A stretch of DNA of 18,780 bases from contig WGED01000705.1 of assembly GCA_015492915.1 (NCBI GenBank), positions 1-18,780 of the forward strand, read 5' to 3'. The position numbers and the translations under genes were made by a program. The stretch comes from Cyclobacteriaceae bacterium (GTDB lineage Bacteria > Bacteroidota > Bacteroidia > Cytophagales > Cyclobacteriaceae). The first letter of the stretch is position 1, and each line of letters starts with the position of its first letter. A model generated the notes under the pieces. It worked only from the letters and a program-made list of their open reading frames with translations, was not told the origin of the DNA and did not search any database. Below, one piece after another: positions 1 to 7,434 of the stretch.

Positions 1-280
1 CGGAATGGCGCGATGGTGGTCTAAATCCAGCCGGATGGGCAAACAGGAAAAAGAGTTGGAATTTAAGGATGAGGAAGAATTTCTGATAAAATATTCAAGG
101 GAACAGGAAGAAAAAAAACATCATGATTTCTACATTTTCGGTCACCGTCACATTGTATCCGAATACGCGCTCAATGAAAAAAGCACTTATATCAACCTGG
201 GCGATTGGGTAACCCTGTTTACCTACGGCGTCTTCGACGGTACTACTTTTCAACTCAGAAAATTTGACAAAAAGTCATGA
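1..280 (+). CDS. lpxH: UDP-2,3-diacylglucosamine hydrolase (LpxH-like), 3' end only
   Basis: This is the C-terminal ~92 residues of a gene that begins left of the window; the frame is open from base 2, so the ATG at base 5 is probably internal. LpxH is a calcineurin-like metallophosphoesterase at the inner membrane that cleaves UDP-2,3-diacylglucosamine to lipid X and UMP in lipid A synthesis. The visible part holds the last metal-binding block, FGHRH, followed by a YINLGDW segment and a TYGVFDG end. All three are typical of the Bacteroidota LpxH type. An acidic, lysine-rich helical stretch precedes it. The stop overlaps the next ATG (ATGA, 277-280), so the two genes are likely translationally coupled. 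A related phosphoesterase cannot be excluded because the N-terminal metal motifs are missing. Confidence 0.75.
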   Translation, partial: GMARWWSKSSRMGKQEKELEFKDEEEFLIKYSREQEEKKHHDFYIFGHRHIVSEYALNEKSTYINLGDWVTLFTYGVFDGTTFQLRKFDKKS

Positions 281-1065
281 GGTTGTGCATATTTTTCCTC
301 ACTTTTTCTTTAGCAGCCCAAGCTCAATCATATAAATTATTAAAATCAGTTAAAATCGATACACCTACGGAAGTATCGATGGACAGGGCAGGCAATGTGT
401 ATTTTGCTACTTTCCAAGGAGATGTTATCCGCTATACCTCTGATCTCGAAAGCAAGCTGATCTTTTCACCACAGAATCCCAACACGATCCAGAACCTGGA
501 AGCATGGCAGGGATTGAGAATTTTCACATTCCACAGAGACCTGCAGGAATACCGGCTGATCAACCGCAATTTGTCGCTCGCTGAAAACTATCAAATACCT
601 CCCGGTCTCATCGGCTTTGCCGAAATGGCCGCTCCATCCTATGACAACAATATCTGGGTGATCGACCAGACAGATTTTGCGCTCAAAAAAATCGACATTT
701 TCTCAGGGGCAATACTCTCTTCAAACCCACTCAATCTATTGCTTGATCCTGATGATTTTGAGATACTCTATTGCAAAGAATACCAGAACCGCCTCTTTAT
801 CAGTACAAAAAATAAGGGGATACTCATTTTCGACAACTTTGGCAATTATATCAAATTGTATCCCATGACAGGAGTGGAATATTTTAATTTTTGGAAAAAT
901 ACCCTTTATTACCTCAAAGACAATGCATTGGTGAAAATTGACCTTTATGACGACAAAACGGAAAGCGAATCTCTCCCACCCGGCGATCAATGGCTCTTCG
1001 CATTAATTTATGAAAAAAAGCTTTACCTCTTTTCCGAAACCTGGCTCGCGTTATTCATAAAATGA
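277..1065 (+). CDS. Secreted propeller-like protein of unknown function
   Basis: The protein has 262 residues. Residues 1-17 look like a Sec signal peptide: a short positive start, a hydrophobic core, then an AQAQS cleavage region. The mature part alternates beta-rich segments with aromatic residues and turns, for example DRAGNVYFAT near residue 40 and further NLYF/RLFIST-like repeats. This suggests a small periplasmic beta-propeller of the NHL/PQQ-like kind, but I see no catalytic motif. It starts inside the stop of the lpxH-like gene (ATGA overlap), so the two form one transcription unit and it may have an envelope-related role. That role is inference from context only. No specific family is recognised. 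Confidence 0.8.
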   Translation: MRLCIFFLTFSLAAQAQSYKLLKSVKIDTPTEVSMDRAGNVYFATFQGDVIRYTSDLESKLIFSPQNPNTIQNLEAWQGLRIFTFHRDLQEYRLINRNLSLAENYQIPPGLIGFAEMAAPSYDNNIWVIDQTDFALKKIDIFSGAILSSNPLNLLLDPDDFEILYCKEYQNRLFISTKNKGILIFDNFGNYIKLYPMTGVEYFNFWKNTLYYLKDNALVKIDLYDDKTESESLPPGDQWLFALIYEKKLYLFSETWLALFIK

Positions 1066-1079
1066 TCTCGTAAAACTCA

Positions 1080-1184
1080 TGTCCCGATTAATCTTGCCGG
1101 AGTCATGAAATTATACGGGAAAACGGCTTGAATTTGTGTCCGATTATGATACATTTATGTGTTCGTTTTCGGTCACTCCGGACA
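1080..1184 (+). promoter_or_regulatory. Repeated motifs, possible operator or upstream activator sites
   Basis: Two near-identical direct repeats lie here: TGTCCCGATTA (1080-1090) and TGTCCGATTA (1137-1146). A third TGTCCGG copy is inverted (1178-1184 read on the minus strand). CCGGAGT (1097-1103) and ACTCCGG (1175-1181) form a perfect 7-base inverted pair. The repeats precede an NtrC-family regulator, so self-binding is a reasonable guess but is not shown. Confidence 0.3.
1128..1157 (+). promoter_or_regulatory. Candidate Bacteroidota-type promoter upstream of the response regulator
   Basis: TTG (1128-1130) is followed after 19 bases by TACATTTA (1150-1157), one mismatch from the TAnnTTTG -7 consensus. 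It lies about 100 bases before the regulator start, in a gap that also carries repeated motifs. The match is weak and AT-rich DNA gives such matches by chance. Confidence 0.25.
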
Positions 1185-1258
1185 CCCGCTTAATCTCACA
1201 AGGACATAACTTATTGAAACGTAATTAGTTATGATATTGGCACTAAATTAGGATTAAA

Positions 1259-2656
1259 ATGATGAAAAAGCATAAGGCCATGGTTAATGAAAAAGACAGG
1301 ATTTTGATAATTGATGATGATGAAGACGTGCTTCTCGCGGCCAAGATGTTGCTTAAAAAGCACGATTTTGATGTGACCATTGAGAAAAATCCGAACAAGA
1401 TACCCTTTCTGCTCAACAACTATGACTTTGATGTCATTTTACTTGATATGAATTTCAGTAAGGACATCACCAGCGGCAAGGAAGGATTTTACTGGCTGAG
1501 CGAGATCATCGAACGCGATCCGGATGCAGTTGTCATCCTGATTACAGCATTCGGCAATGTAGAAATGGCAGTCAGGGCGCTGAAAGAAGGTGCTACTGAT
1601 TTTGTACTGAAACCCTGGCAAAACGAGAAGCTGATCGCAACAATTTCCGCTGCTATCAAACTGAAAAAATCATACAAGGAAGTCGATAACTTAAAAAAGG
1701 CTAAAAAGCAACTTCAGGAAGATAGCAATCAGCCTTTCAAAGACATCCTCGGCAAAAGCACCGGCATCCAAAAGGTTTTCGATATCATTGACAAGGTAGC
1801 TCAGACCGATGCCAACGTGCTAATCCTCGGCGAAAACGGTACCGGCAAGGAACTGGTGGCAAGGGCCATACATCAAAAATCGCTGAGAAAAGACAACGTT
1901 TTCATAGGTGTCGACATGGGGGCAATCACAGAGACGCTGTTTGAGAGCGAGCTGTTCGGACATAAAAAAGGTTCCTTTACCGATGCCAAAGAAGACCGTT
2001 CGGGTCGTTTCGAGGTGGCCAATTCAGGCACGTTATTCCTCGACGAGATCGGCAACCTGAGTCTCCCGCTTCAATCCAAGCTGCTCACGGTGCTCCAGAA
2101 CAGACAGGTGACCCGCATCGGTACGCACAAACCTATCCCGATCGATATCCGGTTGATATGCGCCACCAACATGCCGATTTACGAGATGGTCAAGAATAAC
2201 GAATTCCGCCAGGATCTTCTCTATCGAATTAATACGGTGGAAATACATCTGCCCCCGCTGCGCGACAGGCAGGAAGATATTCCCATACTCGCAGATCATT
2301 TTGTAAAAATGTATTGCCAGAAATACAGAAAACCCCTCAAATCATTTGCACCAACCACCATCAAACAGCTTCAGCACTATCCCTGGCCGGGAAATATACG
2401 AGAATTGCAACACGCTATCGAGCGTGCCGTGATCATGAGTGATAATGAGGTCTTTACCCCCGAAGATTTCTTTTTCCTCTCCTACAATCCCGCCACTGAT
2501 GATCTCAATGTCAATAACCTGAACCTTGACGAAGTGGAGAAAACAGTAATCCAAAAAGCCATCAGCAAATACAACGGAAATATTTCTAAAGCTGCCAAAG
2601 AACTCGGGTTGACCCGTGCCTCACTGTACAGAAGACTGGAAAAACATGGGCTTTAA
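1259..2656 (+). CDS. NtrC-family sigma-54-dependent response regulator
   Basis: The 465-residue protein has the three standard NtrC parts. The receiver domain (about 12-135) has the acidic pocket D19-D21, phospho-acceptor D63 in LLDMNF, and K118 in the VLKPW block. The AAA+ sigma-54 activation domain (about 160-400) has Walker A GENGTGKE (191-198), an L1 loop GSFTDA (238-243) where the classic form is GAFTGA, Walker B GTLFLDEIGN (257-266) and an arginine-finger region RQDLLYRIN (317-325). A Fis-type helix-turn-helix (about 440-465) ends the protein. It should activate sigma-54 promoters when phosphorylated by the kinase that follows, whose start overlaps this stop by 11 bases. Two adjacent ATGs (1259, 1262) and a third at 1280 are possible starts; the receiver domain fits all of them. 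The target genes are not evident from the window. Confidence 0.93.
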   Translation: MMKKHKAMVNEKDRILIIDDDEDVLLAAKMLLKKHDFDVTIEKNPNKIPFLLNNYDFDVILLDMNFSKDITSGKEGFYWLSEIIERDPDAVVILITAFGNVEMAVRALKEGATDFVLKPWQNEKLIATISAAIKLKKSYKEVDNLKKAKKQLQEDSNQPFKDILGKSTGIQKVFDIIDKVAQTDANVLILGENGTGKELVARAIHQKSLRKDNVFIGVDMGAITETLFESELFGHKKGSFTDAKEDRSGRFEVANSGTLFLDEIGNLSLPLQSKLLTVLQNRQVTRIGTHKPIPIDIRLICATNMPIYEMVKNNEFRQDLLYRINTVEIHLPPLRDRQEDIPILADHFVKMYCQKYRKPLKSFAPTTIKQLQHYPWPGNIRELQHAIERAVIMSDNEVFTPEDFFFLSYNPATDDLNVNNLNLDEVEKTVIQKAISKYNGNISKAAKELGLTRASLYRRLEKHGL

Positions 2657-3998
2657 TAATCTCAGGTTCCAGATCACCATAAGGATCGTCGCCATTGCCC
2701 TGACAATATATCTGTTTGTTATATTTTCAGAATCAAACGTATTTTCCCTGACCGTCCTGCTCATGCTTGCGCTCATAATAGCTCAGGTAGTGGGCCTGAT
2801 AAAACTGGTTGACAAAACGAATCAACAGATTGTAAACTTTTTTGAATCTATTAAAAAAAACGATTTTTCTTTTCCTGAAAAAAAGCCTGATAATGATGAG
2901 TACACAGCCTATTTATATGAACAGTTCAGGATGGTCATCGCAAAGCTACGGAAATCAAATCTTACGAAAGACGAACAACAACAGTACCTTACCACCATCG
3001 TGCAACACGTTGGCATCGGACTCATAACATTTGATGAAAAAGGCGCAATACAAATCATGAACCTGGCTGCCAGGCGTTTGCTGAAGACGGAAAATGCAAA
3101 AAATATCAATGACCTGAAAAGCATTAATGAAGATCTCGTGAGGAGCTTCTGGGAACTTAAAACCGGCGGAAACGCGCTGATCACTGTAGGGACCGAGGGA
3201 GTGGAACGACAGCTTTCTGTCTATGTGATAGAACTGAGTATGGGCGGGAAAAATTTCAAGCTGGTGTCGTTGCAGAATATCAGATCGGAGCTCGAAGAAA
3301 TGGAAATGGAAGCCTGGCAAAAACTGGTCCGGGTACTCACTCATGAGATCATGAATTCAGTCACACCCATCTCATCTCTCGCTAATACCGTCGAAGAAGA
3401 AATTGCAGGCTACCTGAAACAGGAAAATGAAAAACCCGACATACGTCGTGACGATCTGGAAGATATTTACCTCGGCGTCCAGACTATCCAGCGTCGCAGC
3501 GACGGGCTTATCCGTTTCGTCAATGACTTCAGGAGCCTGACCCATACCCCGGAGCCAAGATTTAAGCTGGTGAAAATTTCAGAACTTTTCAGCCAGATAT
3601 CGGTATTATTGAAACATGAGCTCGAAATCAATAACATCAGATTATTGGTAAATATCGAACCCGAAAACCTGACACTGTACATCGACCCGGAACTTATACA
3701 ACAGGTATTGATCAACCTTATTAAAAATGCCATCCAGGCACTTGAAAACCAGGAGAGCAAAATCATAGAACTTAACGCTCACAAAGAGGGCAACAGCACC
3801 CTGCTTATCGTAAAGGATAACGGACCCGGAATTGAAGAAGAAGCTCAAACCAAAATATTCATCCCTTTCTTTACCACCAAAAAGAGCGGCTCAGGTATCG
3901 GGCTCAGCCTCTCAAAACAAATCCTGCGCAAACACAAGGCATCCATCACCGTCAGGTCAAAAATCGATAAGGGCGCAGAATTCATCCTTCGTTTTTAA
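2646..3998 (+). CDS. NtrB/NtrY-like membrane sensor histidine kinase
   Basis: I start the gene at ATG 2646 (450 residues) rather than at GTG 2616, because the extra residues show no homology-like character and the ATG gives an 11-base overlap with the regulator gene. Two membrane helices (about 10-28 and 32-54) are joined by a very short loop, so there is no sizeable periplasmic sensor domain. A PAS-like domain (about 113-210) follows. The HisKA block contains LTHEIMNSVTP with phospho-acceptor H233. The ATPase domain has the N box NLIKNAIQA (N361), DNGPGI (391-396), PFFTTK (407-412) and GSGIGL (415-420). It should phosphorylate D63 of the upstream regulator. The signal is probably cytoplasmic or membrane-borne, which is inferred from the lack of a periplasmic domain. 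Confidence 0.92.
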   Translation: MGFNNLRFQITIRIVAIALTIYLFVIFSESNVFSLTVLLMLALIIAQVVGLIKLVDKTNQQIVNFFESIKKNDFSFPEKKPDNDEYTAYLYEQFRMVIAKLRKSNLTKDEQQQYLTTIVQHVGIGLITFDEKGAIQIMNLAARRLLKTENAKNINDLKSINEDLVRSFWELKTGGNALITVGTEGVERQLSVYVIELSMGGKNFKLVSLQNIRSELEEMEMEAWQKLVRVLTHEIMNSVTPISSLANTVEEEIAGYLKQENEKPDIRRDDLEDIYLGVQTIQRRSDGLIRFVNDFRSLTHTPEPRFKLVKISELFSQISVLLKHELEINNIRLLVNIEPENLTLYIDPELIQQVLINLIKNAIQALENQESKIIELNAHKEGNSTLLIVKDNGPGIEEEAQTKIFIPFFTTKKSGSGIGLSLSKQILRKHKASITVRSKIDKGAEFILRF

Positions 3999-4012
3999 CG
4001 AGATTTTTTTTT
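3988..4012 (+). terminator. Likely intrinsic terminator overlapping the kinase stop codon
   Basis: TTCGTT (3988-3993) pairs with AACGAG (3997-4002), with one G-U pair and a 3-base loop, followed by nine T residues (4004-4012). The stop TAA (3996-3998) lies in the loop and the second arm. The stem is short and AT-rich, but the T tract is the longest near any gene end in the window. Confidence 0.6.
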
Positions 4013-4060
4013 CTTACCTATTCATTCCTTAGTTTAGTGCCCGTATTAAATCTATGCAAA

Positions 4061-4306
4061 ATGGACAGAGAAATAGCTAAAAAAATTTCTGAGATACTCG
4101 TTAATAAAATCGGTCTATCAGATAATGAAATTACCGAAGACGCCAACTTTATTAAAGACCTCGGAATAGATTCGCTTGACTTTGCTGAGCTGGTCATGGA
4201 ATTTGAGCAAACTTTTGATATCAGGATTCCCGACAGCGATGCCGAAAACCTTGCGACCATCGGCGATGCAGCCGATTATATCAAAAGCAAAATAGAAAAC
4301 AAGTAA
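4061..4306 (+). CDS. Acyl carrier protein
   Basis: This 81-residue acidic helical protein has the phosphopantetheine attachment site LGIDSLD, with the modified serine at S38, followed by the typical helix II sequence FAELVMEFEQTF. I start at ATG 4061; the GTG at 4037 would add eight residues that do not belong to the ACP fold. It carries acyl chains as thioesters for a fatty-acid, lipid or polyketide-type enzyme. The partner enzyme is not in the window, because no ketosynthase or acyltransferase lies beside it. The housekeeping acpP normally sits with fabF, so this is more likely a second, specialised ACP. That is inference. It is followed after 45 bases by a glycosyltransferase. Confidence 0.93.
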   Translation: MDREIAKKISEILVNKIGLSDNEITEDANFIKDLGIDSLDFAELVMEFEQTFDIRIPDSDAENLATIGDAADYIKSKIENK

Positions 4307-4319
4307 TCTTTCATCCCTT

Positions 4320-4337
4320 CCGGTCACGACTGACCGG
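4320..4337. repeat. Perfect inverted repeat between ACP and glycosyltransferase genes
   Basis: CCGGTCA (4320-4326), spacer CGAC, TGACCGG (4331-4337). The 7-base GC-rich stem has a 4-base loop and starts 14 bases past the ACP stop and 14 bases before the next ATG. There is no T tract, so it is not a classic terminator. It could be an mRNA hairpin that affects start access or stability, or an operator. Confidence 0.6.
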
Positions 4338-4351
4338 TCTACTTTGCGCGC

Positions 4352-5431
4352 ATGAAGTTTCTGTTTCTTGTGCAGGGCGAAGGCAGGGGGCACATGACCC
4401 AGGCCATCGTATTGTCACAAATGCTGACAAAAAACGGCCATAAAATCACGCATACTTTCATAGGAAAAAGTGACCGGAGGATCGTTCCGGACTATTTTCG
4501 CCACAATATCCTCTCTCCAGTTGAAGAGATTATCTCACCGAATTTTATTCTCGATGCTTCAAATAAAAGCCTCAGGATGCGTAAGACCTTGGCACACAAT
4601 GCCATGCGTCTCGGCATTTACAGCCACAGCCTGAAAAGAATTCATCAAAAAGTCATGGAGACAAAACCTGACGTGGTCATCAATTTCTATGATTTTCTGG
4701 GTGGATTTTACTTCAGATTTTATCGTCCCCGTAATGTTCGCCATATTTGTATCGGAAGGCAATTTCTCACTTATCATCCCTCTTATACTTTTGCTCCGAA
4801 CAGGGCAACAGAAAAACGCCTTTTTCTCATGAACAACCGCCTGACCTCCCAGCGATGCGACAAATATATCGCTTTGTCATTCGGCCCCTGCCATCCGCAG
4901 AAAACAGGCAAAACTGTAGTCGCCCCGCCCCTCCTAAATCCGGAGATTAAAAAAGGGCCTGTTTCCCATGAAGATTTTTTGCTCGGGTATATGGTCAACG
5001 ACGGCTATGCCGAGGAAATCATTCAATGGCACAGGAAAAATAAAGAACAGAAAATCCATTGCTTCTGGGATAGAAAGAGCGTGCCGGAAACATATTCACC
5101 GCATGAAAACCTGACTTTCCATCAAATCGACAACATCTTGTTCGGCGATATGATGCGACGATGCAAAGGATATATCTCTACCGCCGGATTCGAGTCGATT
5201 TGCGAGGCTATGTACCTGCAAAAGCCGGTCTTGATGGTGCCTGTCAGCAATCAGTATGAGCAACAATGCAATGCGCTGGAAGCCGTGAAGTCGGGTGCCG
5301 GCATCATGGCGGATTATTTTGACATCACCTCCTTTCTTGAATATTTAAAACAGTACACGCCTGATGCTCGTTTCAGACGATGGGAAGAACAGGCAGAGAA
5401 CGTGATCATAGAAGAGTTAACCAATTTGTAA
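4352..5431 (+). CDS. MurG/GT28-like glycosyltransferase (MJ1255/VC2487-type)
   Basis: The 359-residue protein has a GT-B layout. The N-terminal half opens with a beta strand and the glycine-rich loop GEGRGH (9-14), as in MurG and the MJ1255/VC2487 family. The C-terminal half has the nucleotide-sugar binding block STAGFESICEAM (276-287), followed by QKPVLMVPV and QYEQQCNA (301-308). These match the donor-binding region of GT28 enzymes. It should transfer a sugar from a nucleotide-sugar donor, probably on the cytoplasmic face of the membrane; donor and acceptor cannot be read from the sequence. No Shine-Dalgarno is visible before the ATG. Its place between an ACP and a kinase-like gene suggests envelope glycolipid work, which is inference only. 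Confidence 0.85.
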   Translation: MKFLFLVQGEGRGHMTQAIVLSQMLTKNGHKITHTFIGKSDRRIVPDYFRHNILSPVEEIISPNFILDASNKSLRMRKTLAHNAMRLGIYSHSLKRIHQKVMETKPDVVINFYDFLGGFYFRFYRPRNVRHICIGRQFLTYHPSYTFAPNRATEKRLFLMNNRLTSQRCDKYIALSFGPCHPQKTGKTVVAPPLLNPEIKKGPVSHEDFLLGYMVNDGYAEEIIQWHRKNKEQKIHCFWDRKSVPETYSPHENLTFHQIDNILFGDMMRRCKGYISTAGFESICEAMYLQKPVLMVPVSNQYEQQCNALEAVKSGAGIMADYFDITSFLEYLKQYTPDARFRRWEEQAENVIIEELTNL

Positions 5432-5441
5432 CAAACTGTCA

Positions 5442-5468
5442 TTGATAAGGTAAATTCTGCTAAATTTG
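5442..5468 (+). promoter_or_regulatory. Bacteroidota-type promoter for the kinase-like/ribE operon
   Basis: The -7 element TAAATTTG (5461-5468), followed by C, matches TAnnTTTG exactly. A TTG (5442-5444) lies 16 bases upstream, slightly closer than usual for the -33 element. A start site near 5476 would leave a leader of about 20 bases holding GAGGAGG (5483-5489), an unusually strong Shine-Dalgarno for this phylum, 7 bases before ATG 5497. Confidence 0.55.
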
Positions 5469-5496
5469 CCTGTATCAAACCTGAGGAGGGAAGATA

Positions 5497-6558
5497 ATGG
5501 CGATAATCAGTAAGAAAAAACTAGTATATCCTATTCAGAAGCCGCTTCGCGAATACCTGATCAGTCAGGGACGCGAGGTGACACTGCCAATTACCTATGA
5601 GGAATTACACCGCTTCAACAGTGCCATCCCTTTCATTGACGTCAAGGGAAAAGACACCCTGTGGGAAAGTGTATTTTATCCAGAGACGGAACAGATCCAT
5701 GTCCACGAGGCATTAAAAAAAATATATGCCCTCCTCAAATCGGCCGGTGATGTTTCGGTAATAGAACACCTTTATATCGATCGCATCGACCTGTGCACAT
5801 ACGGCAATACCAAGCCGTTCCGCATCAGGATTGTAAATAAGATCAATGACCTTTTTGATTATTTTTATATAAAAACGGCCGATGCATCGCGTATTTACGG
5901 CCTTGAGCTTGAGCACCTTATTTCACCCAACAAGATCAATTTTCTCGTCAGCGGATCGACGCTCGTCGAAGAGCACATACAGGGCATCCCCGGTGATGAT
6001 TTTATCAGAAAAAATCTCAAAGATCCGAATCTCAATGCCATGAGGCTGGCCAAGGAATTTATTAAATTTAATGAGCGGTGCCTGGTCAGGCTGCTCGGCG
6101 ATATGCATTCGAGCAATTTCGTGGTGGAAGTCATTCCCGATTTTGATGAGATACACTATCGCATCAGAGCCATCGACTTTGATCAAGAAGCCTATGAATC
6201 GCGGGCCGCTATTTACATGCCACAATATTTCAAGCAAAATAATCCCATCATCCAGCTCGGCATGAAAAACCTGGTACCCGAACTCGAGATACAATACCAG
6301 AAAGAAGAGCGCTCACTGATTGCCACGAGACTCAAATCCAAAATATCCGGACCTCCTATCAAGCACCTCGTGAAGGCAATGATGGAAGATAAAATAGCGC
6401 CGAAAGAAAATGTCGTTTCATTGCGTGAGGACCTTTCCCGGCTTTACAACGACAAAGAATTTCTGGCTTGCAGGAATATGGGCGAAATTTTATATACCAG
6501 CCTGAAATTCGTTTTTAAATACCCAATCCGACATAAATATTCATTTGTTAATCTATAG
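5497..6558 (+). CDS. Divergent kinase-fold protein of unknown function
   Basis: The 353-residue protein carries what looks like a full protein-kinase/aminoglycoside-kinase skeleton in order. YIK (K126) resembles the ATP-binding lysine of beta-3. ELEHL (E137/E139) resembles the helix C glutamate. LVEEHIQGIPGDDF (156-169) resembles the hinge seen in phosphotransferases. GDMHSSN (201-207) matches a catalytic loop (D202, N207), and AIDFD (225-229) matches the metal-binding DFG-type aspartate (D227). I see no membrane helix or signal peptide. The N-terminal ~100 residues match nothing I recognise. The start is fixed by the strong Shine-Dalgarno. ribE follows after 6 bases, so the two are co-transcribed. 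The substrate is unknown; a sugar, lipid or small metabolite is as likely as a protein. The kinase call rests on motifs read by eye. Confidence 0.6.
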   Translation: MAIISKKKLVYPIQKPLREYLISQGREVTLPITYEELHRFNSAIPFIDVKGKDTLWESVFYPETEQIHVHEALKKIYALLKSAGDVSVIEHLYIDRIDLCTYGNTKPFRIRIVNKINDLFDYFYIKTADASRIYGLELEHLISPNKINFLVSGSTLVEEHIQGIPGDDFIRKNLKDPNLNAMRLAKEFIKFNERCLVRLLGDMHSSNFVVEVIPDFDEIHYRIRAIDFDQEAYESRAAIYMPQYFKQNNPIIQLGMKNLVPELEIQYQKEERSLIATRLKSKISGPPIKHLVKAMMEDKIAPKENVVSLREDLSRLYNDKEFLACRNMGEILYTSLKFVFKYPIRHKYSFVNL

Positions 6559-6564
6559 AAAATC

Positions 6565-7176
6565 ATGTTTACAGGAATAGTAGAAGCCACAGGCACCATT
6601 AAAAAAATAGATATAGAAGGCACTAACAAGACATTTACCGTAGAAGCGCCATTCGGAAATGAACTGGAAGTGAATCAAAGTCTTTCGCACAACGGGGTAT
6701 GCCTCACCGTGACCGGGGTGGAGGGCAATAGCTACAAAGTCACTGCCGTGCAGGAGACACTCATAAAGACAAATCTCGGGGAATTGAGCGAGGGCGACAT
6801 CGTAAATCTCGAACGGGCTATGGGCAGCGGGTACCGCTTCGACGGTCACATTGTTCAGGGCCACGTCGATCAGACCGGCAGGGTGACGCATATCGAAGAA
6901 GTAGACGGGAGCTGGTTGTTTGATTTTGAGTTTGACCCTTCAACCGGCAACTTTTTGGTTGAGAAAGGCTCGGTCTGCATCGACGGCGTGAGCCTGACGG
7001 TATTCAATGTCGGTGAGGGCAGTTTCCGCGTAACCATCATACCGCATACCATGGAAGTCACGAATTTCAAAACCTACAAAGCGGGCACCAAAGTCAACCT
7101 GGAGTTTGATGTAATCGGAAAATATATCAAACGCCTGTTTGACCTGGGCTACAAGGAAGCGGTAATGAAGAAATAA
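6565..7176 (+). CDS. ribE: Riboflavin synthase, alpha subunit
   Basis: This 203-residue cytoplasmic enzyme dismutates two 6,7-dimethyl-8-ribityllumazine molecules into riboflavin and a pyrimidinedione, the last step of riboflavin synthesis. The start MFTGIVE is the family signature. The protein shows the expected internal duplication: SHNGVCLTV with RFDGHIVQGHVDQTG in the first barrel, then CIDGVSLTV with IPHTMEVTNF and VNLEFDVIGKYIKR in the second. The length is normal (about 200-220). It lies 6 bases behind the kinase-like gene and probably shares its promoter. No FMN riboswitch fits in that gap, and I see none upstream of the operon. Confidence 0.97.
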   Translation: MFTGIVEATGTIKKIDIEGTNKTFTVEAPFGNELEVNQSLSHNGVCLTVTGVEGNSYKVTAVQETLIKTNLGELSEGDIVNLERAMGSGYRFDGHIVQGHVDQTGRVTHIEEVDGSWLFDFEFDPSTGNFLVEKGSVCIDGVSLTVFNVGEGSFRVTIIPHTMEVTNFKTYKAGTKVNLEFDVIGKYIKRLFDLGYKEAVMKK

Positions 7177-7434
7177 GTGCAGCCGCCGGATTCAGACCAA
7201 CAGCATCAGAGCTGATTATGTGATACCTTCCCTGTTCTGCCCATAATTCTCTATGGGAAATTGATGATTTTATCATGGTGCGGTATCATGCCATCCTTGT
7301 CAGGCATCGTGGCTTCTCCTGATTTGTTTCGTGAAATTATCTAAAACCCGAACACATACTTTTTCTCTCTTCCAACGTTTAATACAATGCCTGTGTCAAG
7401 TGGTATGAGAGAAAATAAAAAAAAGGAGAAAGTC
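7177..7434. other. 258-base gap between ribE and the first serpin
   Basis: I find no gene, convincing terminator or exact promoter here. TACTTTTT (7357-7364) is one mismatch from TAnnTTTG but has no well-spaced -33 element. ATGCC/GGCAT near 7289-7309 makes only a 5-base stem. Upstream codons from 7387 stay in frame with the serpin, but AGGAG near 7425 points to the ATG at 7435. The serpin promoter probably lies in this gap. Confidence 0.4.

Noticed and set aside
2616..2645. Upstream GTG start for the histidine kinase
   Set aside because: It would add ten residues inside the helix-turn-helix coding region of the regulator; the ATG at 2646 begins right before the first membrane helix.
4037..4060. 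Upstream GTG start for the acyl carrier protein
   Set aside because: The extra residues do not fit the ACP fold; ATG 4061 gives the usual length of about 80.
5432..5496. FMN riboswitch before the operon that contains ribE
   Set aside because: Only 65 bases are available and half are promoter; none of the conserved RFN stems is seen.
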